Of a stretch of DNA of 64,000 nucleotides, positions 47,153 to 56,016 are shown piece by piece (position 1 is the first letter of the stretch; the number at the start of each line of letters is the position of its first letter). The notes beneath the pieces are model-generated. The model searched no databases. It had not been told where the DNA came from and worked only from the letters and a program-made list of their open reading frames with translations. The position numbers and the translations under genes were made by a program. The DNA lies in assembly GCF_013307435.2 (NCBI RefSeq), contig NZ_CP102845.1:4441001-4505000 (forward strand), written 5' to 3'. This stretch comes from Microvirga terrae. GTDB taxonomy: Bacteria > Pseudomonadota > Alphaproteobacteria > Rhizobiales > Beijerinckiaceae.

Positions 47153-48886
47153 TCAGGCGGCGCGGCCGGCCTCGCGCTCCTTCAGGAAGGCTTCGTGCTC
47201 GCGCACGAGGTTGCCGTCGAGCGCCTTCTGGATCAGCGCCCGCGTCTCCTTCACGCCGTAGAGAGCCACGAAGGAGCCGAAGCGCGGGCCGCGGGGCTCG
47301 CCCAGCAGCACCTGGTAGATCGTGTTGAACCATTCGATGGACACGCCCGGACGCTCGGGCGTCGCGCCCTTGGCCTTGAGGTCCTGATAGCGCGGCTCGG
47401 CCCGGCCCACGTTGTAGATCTCCTCCTGGATCGCTTCGGCGGTCGCCGGACGCTCTCCGGACTCGAAGGAGCCGAGCACCTCCTCCAGACGCCGCAGGGA
47501 GGCTGCCTCTACGTCGTCCGCGAGGCGATAAGCCTTCTGGGGCTTCACGAAGTCCTCGAAATAGCGAACCGCACGCTTGACCAGGCTGTCGAGGCGCGGA
47601 TGGGTCTCCGGCGAGACGCCCGGCGCATAGCGTCGGATGAAGCCCCACAGGACGGCGGGATCCTCGGAATTCGCCACCGCCACCAGGTTGAGCAGCATGG
47701 AGAACGAGATCGTCGTGCCGGGCTGGCTGCCCCCGCCGGACGACACCAGTTCGGGAGCCGGCGGCGAGCCCGCATGAAGATGCCAGACCGGGTTCATCAG
47801 GCGCGCCTTGGCGTCCTGCGCCGGATACTTCTCCAGGAAGGTCAGGTAGTCGTCCACCTGCCGCGGGATCACGTCGAAATAGAGCTTCTTCGCTTCGCGG
47901 GGCTTGTTGAACATGAACAGCCGCAGGCTGTCCGGCGTGCCGTAGGTGAGCCACTCGTCGATGGTGAGCCCGTTGCCCTTCGACTTGGAGATCTTCTGGC
48001 CCTTGTCGTCCAGGAAGAGCTCGTAGTTGAACCCGTCCGGCGGCAGGCCGCCGAGGGCCTTGGCGATCTCGCCGGAGAGCTTCACGCTGTCGATCAGGTC
48101 CTTGCCGGCCATCTCGTAATCGACGCCGAGCGCCACCCAGCGCATGGCCCAATCGGGCTTCCATTGCAGCTTGGCATGGCCGCCCGTCACCGGGGTCTCG
48201 AAGCGCTCGCCCGTGTCGGGATCGCGCCACACGATGGTGCCGGCATCGAGCCTGCGCTCGTCGATCGGCACCTGCATGACGATGCCGGTTTTCGGATGAA
48301 CCGGCAGGAACGGTGAATACGATTGCTGCCGCTCCTCGCGCAGCGAGGGCAGCATGATCGCCATCACGGCGTCATAGCGCTCGAGCACGGTCAGCAGGGT
48401 CTTGTCGAAGCGGCCGGCCTTGTAGCACTCGGTCGCCGACATGAACTCGTAGTCAAAGCCGAACGCATCGAGGAATTCACGCAGGCGCGCATTGTTGTGA
48501 TGCGCGAAGCTCTCATGGGTGCCGAAGGGGTCCGGCACCTGCGTCAGCGGCTTGCCGAGCGCCGAGGCCACGAGGTCCTTGTTGGGGATGTTGTCCGGCA
48601 CCTTGCGCAGGCCGTCCATGTCGTCCGAGAAGGCGACGAGGCGCGTCGGGATGGTGTCCCCGGTCAGCACCCGGAAGGCGTGGCGCACCATGCTGGTGCG
48701 GGCGACCTCGCCGAAGGTTCCAATGTGCGGCAGGCCCGAGGGGCCGTAGCCCGTCTCGAACAGAGCCTCCTTCTTGCCCGTCCGTTTGAGCCGCTCGACG
48801 AGCTTGCGCGCCTCCTCGAAAGGCCAAGCGGTGGCGGTCTGAGCGGCTTCGGTCAGGGCAGGATCGAGGGTCAGGGGGTGAGACAT
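47153..48886 (-). CDS. lysK: Lysyl-tRNA synthetase, class I
   Basis: A 577-residue class I LysRS, the archaeal-type enzyme also found in alphaproteobacteria. HIGH-type motif LPHIGTFGE at residues 52-60, KMSKS-type [11 protein letters not shown] near 300, [11 protein letters not shown] before it. Charges tRNA-Lys. Convergent with the S24 gene (7-base gap). Confidence 0.96.
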   Translation of the reverse strand: MSHPLTLDPALTEAAQTATAWPFEEARKLVERLKRTGKKEALFETGYGPSGLPHIGTFGEVARTSMVRHAFRVLTGDTIPTRLVAFSDDMDGLRKVPDNIPNKDLVASALGKPLTQVPDPFGTHESFAHHNNARLREFLDAFGFDYEFMSATECYKAGRFDKTLLTVLERYDAVMAIMLPSLREERQQSYSPFLPVHPKTGIVMQVPIDERRLDAGTIVWRDPDTGERFETPVTGGHAKLQWKPDWAMRWVALGVDYEMAGKDLIDSVKLSGEIAKALGGLPPDGFNYELFLDDKGQKISKSKGNGLTIDEWLTYGTPDSLRLFMFNKPREAKKLYFDVIPRQVDDYLTFLEKYPAQDAKARLMNPVWHLHAGSPPAPELVSSGGGSQPGTTISFSMLLNLVAVANSEDPAVLWGFIRRYAPGVSPETHPRLDSLVKRAVRYFEDFVKPQKAYRLADDVEAASLRRLEEVLGSFESGERPATAEAIQEEIYNVGRAEPRYQDLKAKGATPERPGVSIEWFNTIYQVLLGEPRGPRFGSFVALYGVKETRALIQKALDGNLVREHEAFLKEREAGRAA

Positions 48887-48990
48887 GGGCCTAGTGCTTG
48901 CGGAAAATGCGTCCAGAAGCGCGGCACACTAGGGAGGAGACCCGCAGGGGTCAATGCGGTAAACCCGCCTTCGGCTGAACCCACAAGGCT

Positions 48991-49902
48991 TTAGAACGGG
49001 CTGATCGGGAAGAAGCGCAGATAAAGCTCCGCATATTTCCCTTCCTTCCACAATTGCTGCAGGGCGAAATCCAGGGCCCGGCGCAGATTGTCGTCCTCGG
49101 TCCGGGTGATGAAGCCGATCCCTTCGCCGAAGAAACGGCTCTCCAGGTAGGGACCTCCGGAGAAGTCACAGCACCCGCCCGCTTCCTCGCCTCCGATCCA
49201 GAGAGCAAGGCCGAGACCATCGGCAAAAAGATAGTCGATCTCGCCTGCCTTAAGGGCAGTGTGGGCAGCCGCCAACTCCGGATAGGGTTTGAGCGAGCCG
49301 CCCTTCATGAAAGCCTTGGCGAAGGCCTCATGAGCCGTTCCGCCGACGACCCCGATGGTTTTGCCCTGAAGGGTCTTCGCCTCGGGTACCGGCTGGCTGC
49401 GATCCTTGCGCACGGCAAAGCGCGCCGGGATCTTGAAGTACGGCGCCGTGACGGCGAAGCGACCGCGGAGATCCGCCGTGACGGGAATGGCGGCGGCGAC
49501 CACATCGCCTTGCCGCTCGTTCAGAGCCCCGAGCAGCATGTCGAACCGGCGGACCTGGATCGTGCAGGTGAGGCTCAGGCGTTCGCAGGCCGCGCGCGCG
49601 AGCTCCACGGACAATCCGGTCGGGTTGCCGTCCGGTCCCGGAAAATGCAGCGGCGGAAAATCATCGTCCACCAGAAAACGGATCGTGCGGGTCGCCGGCA
49701 GGTCGGGTCGCTCGAGCTGAGTCTTGGGATCCCAGAAGTTCGGAATGTTCACGCCCTGGGCCTGCGCGAGGCACGGCATCGCCGTCAGGGCCGCCATTGG
49801 GAAAAGCAAACTCGGCAGCTTGATCTTGCCTAGGAGGCACGCAACGAATGTAATGATATTCCGAACCATGTGGACGATGTTCTCTTGCACGCTGCCCCGC
49901 AT
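48991..49902 (-). CDS. Extracellular solute-binding protein, family 3 (orphan)
   Basis: A 303-residue secreted periplasmic protein. An N-terminal signal region (LLFPMAALTAMPCLAQAQG) ends near residue 49, then SBP_bac_3 fold: FLVDDDFPPLHFPGPDGNPTGLSVELARA, GDVVAAAIPVTADLRGRFAVTAPYF, LQGKTIGVVGGTAHEAF. No permease or ATPase gene is adjacent; it may serve a signalling or scavenging role. ATG at 49869 is an alternative start. Confidence 0.85.
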   Translation of the reverse strand: MRGSVQENIVHMVRNIITFVACLLGKIKLPSLLFPMAALTAMPCLAQAQGVNIPNFWDPKTQLERPDLPATRTIRFLVDDDFPPLHFPGPDGNPTGLSVELARAACERLSLTCTIQVRRFDMLLGALNERQGDVVAAAIPVTADLRGRFAVTAPYFKIPARFAVRKDRSQPVPEAKTLQGKTIGVVGGTAHEAFAKAFMKGGSLKPYPELAAAHTALKAGEIDYLFADGLGLALWIGGEEAGGCCDFSGGPYLESRFFGEGIGFITRTEDDNLRRALDFALQQLWKEGKYAELYLRFFPISPF

Positions 49903-49937
49903 CCGATCCGAACGCCTTCCGGAAGCGTCCTTTGCTC

Positions 49938-51803
49938 ATGAGGCAGGGTCTAGCGGAGAGAGGCCCACAGTCAACAGCGCTGCCCATCGAGATCGGCTTC
50001 CTGGCTCATCACGGGCAGCCGCCGGAAACGTTGCGTCAGGCAGCCGTCCTGGCCCGTCTCACAGGAGTTCCGGCGGACGAGTTTCTGCTGAGGCACGGGC
50101 TGGTCGAAGAGACGGAGTTCTACCGGGCGCTCGCGGCAGAACTCGGCCTGCCGTTTCTGTCATCCCCCCGTCTGTCGCGAGCCGCCGGGTACCCGGAGAG
50201 CATTCTGGCGGGCCTCGCTCCCCTGAACGAGAGCCAAGCCGGGTTCGTCATGGCGCCCCGTGGCCCCTCACTGGCCTGGCTCCTCAAGACGCGCCCCCGT
50301 GATCGCGCCTTGGCCGTCACGACGCCGTCGCGGCTGCGGGAGGCCGTCTTTCGCGTTCAGGCCCGCGGGATCGCTCAGCGGGCCGCCAGCGACCTCGCCG
50401 AGGAGTCTCCCGATCTCGCGACCGGTCTCGGTTATGGGCAGATCACCGTCCTGTTCACTATCGTTGCGGCACTCGTGTTCGGCGGCACGCTGGCGCCGGG
50501 GTCCGCCGCAGCGGTGCTCGGCACCATCCTGAGCCCCCTGTTCCTCGGCATGATCGTCCTCCGGCTCTCGGCGGCCATTCTGAGGAGCCCCGTCGAGTCG
50601 GAGGAGCAGCCATCCCGTGCCCGAGATGCCGACCTGCCGGTCTATACGATCATCGCGCCCCTCTACCGGGAGAAGCGGGTGGTCGCCGGACTCCTCCACG
50701 CCCTGTCCCGGCTCGATTACCCTGCGACGAAGCTCGACATCAAGCTCGTGCTCGAAACCGACGACAGGGACACGTGGAATGCTCTGCAGGCCATCGACCT
50801 GCCGGGCAACGTGGAGATCATCGTGGCACCCGGAGGCGAGCCGCGCACCAAGCCGCGGGCGCTCAACGTCGGCCTGCCCCTGGCGCGGGGCCGCTTCACG
50901 GTCATCTACGATGCCGAGGACGTGCCGGATCCCGGCCAGTTGCGCCTGGCCGTCGCCCGGTTTGCGGATCTGCCGCCGCACGTCGCCTGCCTCCAGGCCC
51001 GGCTGACCATCGACAACACGGACGATTCCTGGCTCACGCGGCTGTTCACCATCGAGTACGCGGTCCTGTTCGACGTGTTCAATCCGGGCTTGGCAGAGAT
51101 CGGAAATCCCATTCCCCTGGGTGGCACCTCGAATCATTTCCGCACCGAAATCCTGCAGACGATCCATGGTTGGGACGCCTGGAACGTCACCGAGGATGCC
51201 GATCTCGGCATCCGCCTGGCGCGGCTGGGCTACGAGGTCATGGATCTCCCCTCCTCGACCCTCGAGGAGGCGCCCAGCACCCTCGGAACCTGGATGCGGC
51301 AGCGAACCCGGTGGATGAAAGGCTTCGTTCAAACCGCAGCCGGTCATTCGCGCAAACCGTGGAGCTTACTACGGCAGCTCGGCCTCTGGCGCATGTTCGG
51401 CACCTTGGTCGTGACCTGGGGCATCGTGCTCAGCGCCTTAGTCTATCCCATCTTCACCGGACTTTTCCTGACCTTGTGGCTTTCGCCCCCTGCCGAGCCC
51501 CTCGCCTCGCGCTGGGAGGCTGCCGAGCATGCCTATGGTCTGACGCTCTTCGTCTCCGGGGCCGCAGCCACCTTCATCCCGGCCTGCGTCGCCCTCCATA
51601 GGCGAAAACTCTGGCGGCTTCTGCCATGGGTACCGCTGCTCCCGCTCTATTACGGGCTTGTCAGCCTCGCCGCCTGGAGGAGCTTATGGGAACTCGCAAC
51701 CGCGACCTTCCGCTGGAACAAGACGAGCCACGGGCTCGCCCGGACATCACGAACGGGTGGCTCTAAAGGCACCAGGCGAGGGTCGTCGACACGAGATCGT
51801 TGA
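49938..51803 (+). CDS. Family 2 glycosyltransferase, membrane-bound
   Basis: A 621-residue protein. N-terminal MshEN-like helical domain (FLLRHGLVEETEFYRALAAELGLPFL), two membrane helices (about 165-215), then a GT2 catalytic domain with Asp motifs VLETDDRD near 275, IYDAEDVPDPGQ near 325, TEDADLGIRLARLGYE near 420 and QRTRWMKG (QxxRW) near 455, then four or so C-terminal helices. This plan matches processive polysaccharide synthases such as cellulose-synthase-like enzymes; product unknown. Divergent from the solute-binding protein with 35 bases between starts. Confidence 0.88.
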   Translation: MRQGLAERGPQSTALPIEIGFLAHHGQPPETLRQAAVLARLTGVPADEFLLRHGLVEETEFYRALAAELGLPFLSSPRLSRAAGYPESILAGLAPLNESQAGFVMAPRGPSLAWLLKTRPRDRALAVTTPSRLREAVFRVQARGIAQRAASDLAEESPDLATGLGYGQITVLFTIVAALVFGGTLAPGSAAAVLGTILSPLFLGMIVLRLSAAILRSPVESEEQPSRARDADLPVYTIIAPLYREKRVVAGLLHALSRLDYPATKLDIKLVLETDDRDTWNALQAIDLPGNVEIIVAPGGEPRTKPRALNVGLPLARGRFTVIYDAEDVPDPGQLRLAVARFADLPPHVACLQARLTIDNTDDSWLTRLFTIEYAVLFDVFNPGLAEIGNPIPLGGTSNHFRTEILQTIHGWDAWNVTEDADLGIRLARLGYEVMDLPSSTLEEAPSTLGTWMRQRTRWMKGFVQTAAGHSRKPWSLLRQLGLWRMFGTLVVTWGIVLSALVYPIFTGLFLTLWLSPPAEPLASRWEAAEHAYGLTLFVSGAAATFIPACVALHRRKLWRLLPWVPLLPLYYGLVSLAAWRSLWELATATFRWNKTSHGLARTSRTGGSKGTRRGSSTRDR

Positions 51804-51939
51804 AGATGGCGCCGCCATAGCGCCACCACAGGAGGCCGCCCGACGCGACCAGGCACAGGACCGCTCCGGCCAGAAGCCCGGTCCGGACCCTCCTCTCCTG
51901 ATGTTCGACTTGTCCAGGACCCACGCTCACATCCCTCAT
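51763..51939 (-). CDS. Small single-pass membrane protein (58 residues)
   Basis: Minus-strand ATG at 51939 gives MRDVSVGPGQVEHQERR followed by a hydrophobic helix (TGLLAGAVLCLVASGGLLWW) and a short conserved-looking tail (RYGGAIFNDLVSTTLAWCL) ending in TAG at 51763. Small proteins with this RYG-helix tail are common in Hyphomicrobiales. It overlaps the 3' end of the glycosyltransferase gene by 41 bases on the opposite strand and lies 52 bases downstream of recD2. Function unknown. Confidence 0.55.
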   Translation of the reverse strand: MRDVSVGPGQVEHQERRVRTGLLAGAVLCLVASGGLLWWRYGGAIFNDLVSTTLAWCL

Positions 51940-51991
51940 CGGCGGCTGCTGGGGAGCGAGTATAGAGCGCTCTACGCCCTGGTAAAAGAGA

Positions 51992-54181
51992 TCAGGCCTC
52001 CAACCAGTTCCGCAATCTGGACAGCCGCGGCTCGTCCTCGTGGGTGACGGCCTGCGCCAGGGCGGCCCGACTTCCCACCATGACGACGAGGCGGCTGGCG
52101 CGTGTCACTCCGGTATAAAGCAGCTTGCGTCGCAGCATGGAGGCCTGCTGCGACGCCACGGGAATGATCACCGCCGGATACTCGGACCCCTGCGCCTTGT
52201 GGATCGTCACCGCATAGGCAAGCGCCAGTTCGTCGAGCTCCCGGAGCGTATAGACCACGAGCCTGTCGTCGAAGGCGACGGTGAGTTCGCCGTGGTCCCG
52301 ATCGACCTCGCGCACGATGCCGACCTCCCCGTTGTAAACGTCCCGCTCGTAGTCGTTCCTCACCTGCATGACCTTGTCGCCGGGACCATAGACCCAGCCG
52401 GCCCGGTGCAGGCTCTCTGTTCCCGGCGGATTGAAGATCTGCTGCAATTCGCCGTTCAGCATGTGGGTGCCGAGCCGCCCACGATTCATGGGGCAGAGGA
52501 CCTGCACGTCGCGCACGGGATCGAGGCCGAATTTCCTCGGGATGCGATCGCGCATGAGGATCGTCATCTTGGCGATGGCATCGGCAGGCGTGTCGGCTTC
52601 GACGAAATAGAGATCCGAGTCCGGCTGATGCGAAAGGTCCGGCACGATTCCGCGATTGATGGCGTGCGCAACCGTGATGATGCGGCTTTCGCGCTCCTGG
52701 CGGAACACTTCCCGCAGGTGAACGACCGGAACGGTCCCGGAGTCGATGATGTCGGAGAGGATCTGTCCGGGCCCGATGGAGGGGAGCTGATCCACGTCAC
52801 CCACGAGGAGCAGGCAGGCCTCGTCCGGCAGGGCGCGCAACAGAGCCGCCATGAGCCGGATATCGAGCATGGACGCCTCGTCGACGACGAGGAGATTGCA
52901 GTCGAGCGGCGCCTTGGCGTTGCGTCGGAACCCGCCCTCGGAGGCTTCGAGAAGCCGGTGCACGGTCTTGGCGGAAAAGCCCGTGCTCTCGGCGAGCCGC
53001 TTGGCCGCCCGGCCGGTCGGAGCGCAAAGAGCGACCTGCAGCTGATGCTTCGCGCACAGATGCGTGAGGCTCCGGATGAGCGTGGTCTTGCCCACGCCCG
53101 GGCCGCCGGTGACGACGAGCACCTTGGCCTCGCAGGAGGCAATCAGCGCCTCGCGCTGACTGGCCGAGTAGGAGACGCCCGTGGCAGCCTCGGTCTCGGC
53201 GATCACCTGCGCGGGATCGAGTCCGCGCCAGGGATGGAACCCTTGAGCGACCTCCTTCAGGCGCTGGGCGATGAAGAGCTCGGCCCCGTACAGGCTCTTG
53301 AGAAAGATGCTACGGGGTCCGTCGAGTTCGTCGGCGACGAGCTGGCCGGCCGCGCATTGCGCATCGAGCACGGGCAACAGCCGGTCCGTCGGAACGGTGA
53401 GCAGAGCGCTCGCCTGCCGCAGGATTTCGTCGACCGACAATCCGGAATGTCCCTCTTTCACGGCGTCCGACAGAACGGTGGCGAGTCCCGCCTGCAGGCG
53501 GATATCGGCAGTGGGCTCGAAGGCGAGCCGCATGGCGACCTGATCGGCCAGGGAGAACTCGAAACCCGGGAGATCGAGGGCGAGCCGGTACGGGTTGGCC
53601 TTGATGATGTCGATGGCCCCGACTCCATAGGCGCGATAGATGCGCGCGAGCAGAAAGCCCCCGATGCCGTGGGCGTTCAGGAAGGCCGCGATGTCCTTTA
53701 ACGCGCGATGCTCGGCCCAGGCCTCGCCGATGCCGAGCGCCTTCGCCATGCCGATGCCATGCACGCGCGTCAGCTCGTGGGGCTTCTTTTCGATCACGTC
53801 GAGGATGCGCGATCCAAAGGAAGCGATGAGCCGCTGCGCCACGGCTGGGCCGACCCCTTTCAGGAGGCCGGATCCGAGAAAGCGCTGCAGGTCTTCCGCC
53901 GTGGTCGGCGCTGTGGTCCTCAATTCGGCGGCGCGAAACTGAACCCCATGGTTGCGATCGTGCAGCCACTCCCCGCTCGCCTCGACCACTTCGCCGATGG
54001 CGACCGACGGCGCGTGGCCGACCACGGCGACCGGCTTGCGGTGCCCTCGCGCCTTGACGCGCAGCACGCAGAAGCCGCTCTCGTCGTTGTGGAACGTCAC
54101 CCGCTCGATGGAGCCGACGAGATGTTCGGTGAGGGTGAGAGCGTCCTGACTGGCCGCAGGGAGGGCGGAGGATTTCGGCAT
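51992..54181 (-). CDS. recD2: RecD2-type ATP-dependent DNA helicase
   Basis: A 729-residue superfamily 1B helicase. The N-terminal OB/helix-hairpin-helix part (FLGSGLLKGVGPAVAQRLIASFG, VHGIGMAKALGIGEAW) is the RecD2 hallmark, absent from RecBCD RecD. Walker A VVTGGPGVGKTTLIRS near residue 360, Walker B LLVVDEASMLD near 430, GDVDQLPSIGPG, and C-terminal TIHKAQGSEYPAV plus LLYTGVTRASRLVVMVG. Acts 5'-3' in recombination and repair independently of RecBC. Own transcription unit, separated from the upstream gene by a terminator. Confidence 0.95.
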   Translation of the reverse strand: MPKSSALPAASQDALTLTEHLVGSIERVTFHNDESGFCVLRVKARGHRKPVAVVGHAPSVAIGEVVEASGEWLHDRNHGVQFRAAELRTTAPTTAEDLQRFLGSGLLKGVGPAVAQRLIASFGSRILDVIEKKPHELTRVHGIGMAKALGIGEAWAEHRALKDIAAFLNAHGIGGFLLARIYRAYGVGAIDIIKANPYRLALDLPGFEFSLADQVAMRLAFEPTADIRLQAGLATVLSDAVKEGHSGLSVDEILRQASALLTVPTDRLLPVLDAQCAAGQLVADELDGPRSIFLKSLYGAELFIAQRLKEVAQGFHPWRGLDPAQVIAETEAATGVSYSASQREALIASCEAKVLVVTGGPGVGKTTLIRSLTHLCAKHQLQVALCAPTGRAAKRLAESTGFSAKTVHRLLEASEGGFRRNAKAPLDCNLLVVDEASMLDIRLMAALLRALPDEACLLLVGDVDQLPSIGPGQILSDIIDSGTVPVVHLREVFRQERESRIITVAHAINRGIVPDLSHQPDSDLYFVEADTPADAIAKMTILMRDRIPRKFGLDPVRDVQVLCPMNRGRLGTHMLNGELQQIFNPPGTESLHRAGWVYGPGDKVMQVRNDYERDVYNGEVGIVREVDRDHGELTVAFDDRLVVYTLRELDELALAYAVTIHKAQGSEYPAVIIPVASQQASMLRRKLLYTGVTRASRLVVMVGSRAALAQAVTHEDEPRLSRLRNWLEA

Positions 54182-54221
54182 CGATCAGAAAGACCAGAAG
54201 CGCCGGGACGCGAGCGCGAAA

Positions 54222-54262
54222 AGAAAAAATGGACGAGATGATCGTCAAACCATCTCGTCCAT
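54222..54262 (-). terminator. Rho-independent terminator after the annealing-protein gene
   Basis: ATGGACGAGATG (54229-54240) and CATCTCGTCCAT (54251-54262) form a perfect 12-base stem with a 10-base loop. On the minus strand it is followed by TTTTTTCTTTT. It lies just past the stop codon at 54277, separating that gene from recD2. Confidence 0.92.
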
Positions 54263-54276
54263 GATCGCAGCGAAAG

Positions 54277-54942
54277 TTAGGCTGCCTTCTTGGTCGGCCA
54301 TCCGAGCTCCACGAGACGCGCCTTGGCGAAGTCGCGGATCTCGTCGCGGATGCCTTCCGGCAGATCCGCGAGGGTCTTCTGCGTGTCGGCGTGGAGCATC
54401 AGGTCCGTGACCGCATTGATGGTCTTGGCCTTCTTGATCTTCGCCTTCAGATCGTCCTCGACCTTGCCGTCGGCGACCGCTGCTTCGGCCTTGCCCTTCT
54501 GCGGCTCGGACTTCTCGACTTCCACATGGGGATCGGCATAGCCGGGGCGGCCCTGCTTGAACTCGTCCGCCTCCTCCTCGGAGTAGACGTAGCCGTGCAG
54601 CTCGATGAGCTTGAGGATCACCCGGTCCTTCGCACGCTTCTCGGCCATGGCATAGACGTAAGCCGCCTGCTTGCCGGAGACGCGATAGTTGACGCCGATC
54701 AGCGCCTCGCCGATCGACCATTCCACGCGATCGCCCATGCGGCCGGTCACCTGGATCACGGCCTCGTCGCGCTCGGCACGGATGATCTTGGGCTCGTCGA
54801 AGACGACCTTGGCCTGGGCGGCGATCCGCTCGAGGGTCTTGTGATAGACCACAGCCGTCCCCTGGACGCGCCAGACGTTTCCGGCCATCGGTTCGCCGAA
54901 TTTCGCCAGCACCTCGGAAATTTTCTTGTCTGTCGTATTCAT
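54277..54942 (-). CDS. Rad52-like single-strand annealing protein candidate
   Basis: A 221-residue protein starting at ATG 54942 (MNTTDKKISEVLAKFG). The first 115 residues show the layout of the Rad52/Sak3-like annealing proteins: AVVYHKTLERIAAQAKVVF, a beta-hairpin with GRMGDRVEWSIGEAL, then YVYAMAEKRAKDRVILKLIELHGYVYSEEEADEF. A Lys/Ala-rich linker follows, and a C-terminal helical end (ADTQKTLADLPEGIRDEIRDFAKARL). Assignment rests on motif layout only. Its promoter carries a LexA box, consistent with recombination work during SOS. Confidence 0.55.
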   Translation of the reverse strand: MNTTDKKISEVLAKFGEPMAGNVWRVQGTAVVYHKTLERIAAQAKVVFDEPKIIRAERDEAVIQVTGRMGDRVEWSIGEALIGVNYRVSGKQAAYVYAMAEKRAKDRVILKLIELHGYVYSEEEADEFKQGRPGYADPHVEVEKSEPQKGKAEAAVADGKVEDDLKAKIKKAKTINAVTDLMLHADTQKTLADLPEGIRDEIRDFAKARLVELGWPTKKAA

Positions 54943-55015
54943 CCTCGATCCTAACTCTCTCAGAGGCCCGCACATCGGAGACGCGCTCTTGTCGCAGCCT
55001 TGTCACGGCAGGCGC

Positions 55016-55057
55016 GTTCGTTCTTTGTTCTATACCAAATTTGGGCCGTCCGGTCCA
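55016..55057 (-). promoter_or_regulatory. LexA-controlled promoter of the annealing-protein gene
   Basis: LexA box GTTCGTTCTTTGTTC at 55016-55030. On the minus strand a -35 TGGACC (55057-55052), 17-base spacer and -10 TATAGA (55034-55029) overlap the box, the standard repression geometry. Start codon is 74 bases further on. Confidence 0.7.
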
Positions 55058-55192
55058 CCTCCGGGCCTCCCGAACGGGCCAATTACGCTGGTCAAATCAA
55101 TAACTTAGTCCCTGTGCTATTTTGTCCCAATCCGGCCGAGCGCGGCCATTGTCCTGCGATCGGCACGAGCCTTCTCGAACACGGCCGCGCGT

Positions 55193-55224
55193 TTGACCGA
55201 AACGACATTGTTCTATATATGTTC
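55193..55224 (+). promoter_or_regulatory. LexA-controlled promoter of the TnsA-like gene
   Basis: LexA box GTTCTATATATGTTC at 55210-55224 overlaps a -10 TATATG (55216-55221) 17 bases after -35 TTGACC (55193-55198). The gap 55058-55300 otherwise contains no gene. The divergent arrangement gives both genes separate LexA boxes. Confidence 0.75.
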
Positions 55225-55300
55225 TCTTTTCCGGAGCAGGCTGGACGGTGAGCGCTGGCCGGTCCGCCCCACCCTTCGACCCACCAAGCTGGAGGCCCTG

Positions 55301-55951
55301 ATGTCCGCGCAAGCGCTCCTCGACCTTTCGGACCGACGCCCCGCCCGGCGCCCGGGAACCCGCCGAGCCGCCAAGCGCCCGTCCGCCCCGCTCACGCGCA
55401 ATGCCCTGATCGCCGATTACCTGGCGCTGTGCGAGCTCGATGCCGAGGTGGAATCCTTGCGCGCACCGGCCGATCCGGCCACGTTCGCCGTCGGGGATGA
55501 AACCATCGAGCACGTGGCGGATTTCGAGATCGTGAAGGATGGCGCCGCCTATCTGGTCGATGTGGTGACCGACGACGACCTCCTCAGGCATCCGCTGCGC
55601 GCCGCGGCGATCCACGGCATCACCTCGGTGGACGGCCGGGCCTTCGTGATCGAGACCGCGGCCAGCATCCGGGCCGAGCCGCGCTTCACGACCATGCGCC
55701 TGATCCTGGCCTGCAAGCGCACCCCCGTGACCGCCGGCGACCGGGTTCGCGTCCTGCATCAGCTCGACGAAATGGGCACGATGCGGCTGGTGGATTGCGC
55801 CAGCGCCGTGATGAACACGCAGGACGGCGTGGCGGCCGTTCTGGCGCTCGCCTGTGAGGGATTGGTGGCCGTCGACATCAGCCGGCCGATCCTGCCGGAA
55901 ACCCAGGTGCGCCGGCGCCGCCTGCCCTATACCGATCCGTTTGCGTTCTAG
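55301..55951 (+). CDS. TnsA-like protein with winged-helix tail, SOS-controlled
   Basis: A 216-residue protein starting at ATG 55301, 5 bases after GGAGG. Basic N-terminus, then a restriction-endonuclease-like core with VGDETIEHVADFEIVKDG followed by AAYLVDVVTDDDL: the position of the usual E/D-x-K is D-V-V, so catalytic residues may be altered. The last 70 residues look like a winged helix (VLHQLDEMGTMRLVDCASAVM, ALACEGLVAVDISRPIL). This resembles TnsA N- and C-terminal domains but no TnsB/C is present. Function unknown; SOS context suggests DNA processing. Confidence 0.45.
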   Translation: MSAQALLDLSDRRPARRPGTRRAAKRPSAPLTRNALIADYLALCELDAEVESLRAPADPATFAVGDETIEHVADFEIVKDGAAYLVDVVTDDDLLRHPLRAAAIHGITSVDGRAFVIETAASIRAEPRFTTMRLILACKRTPVTAGDRVRVLHQLDEMGTMRLVDCASAVMNTQDGVAAVLALACEGLVAVDISRPILPETQVRRRRLPYTDPFAF

Positions 55952-56016
55952 CGCCTCGCGCGGACCCGGAGGGCCGCGCTCAACGACGCGCCGCGGCAAG
56001 GATCTGATCCGATGCT

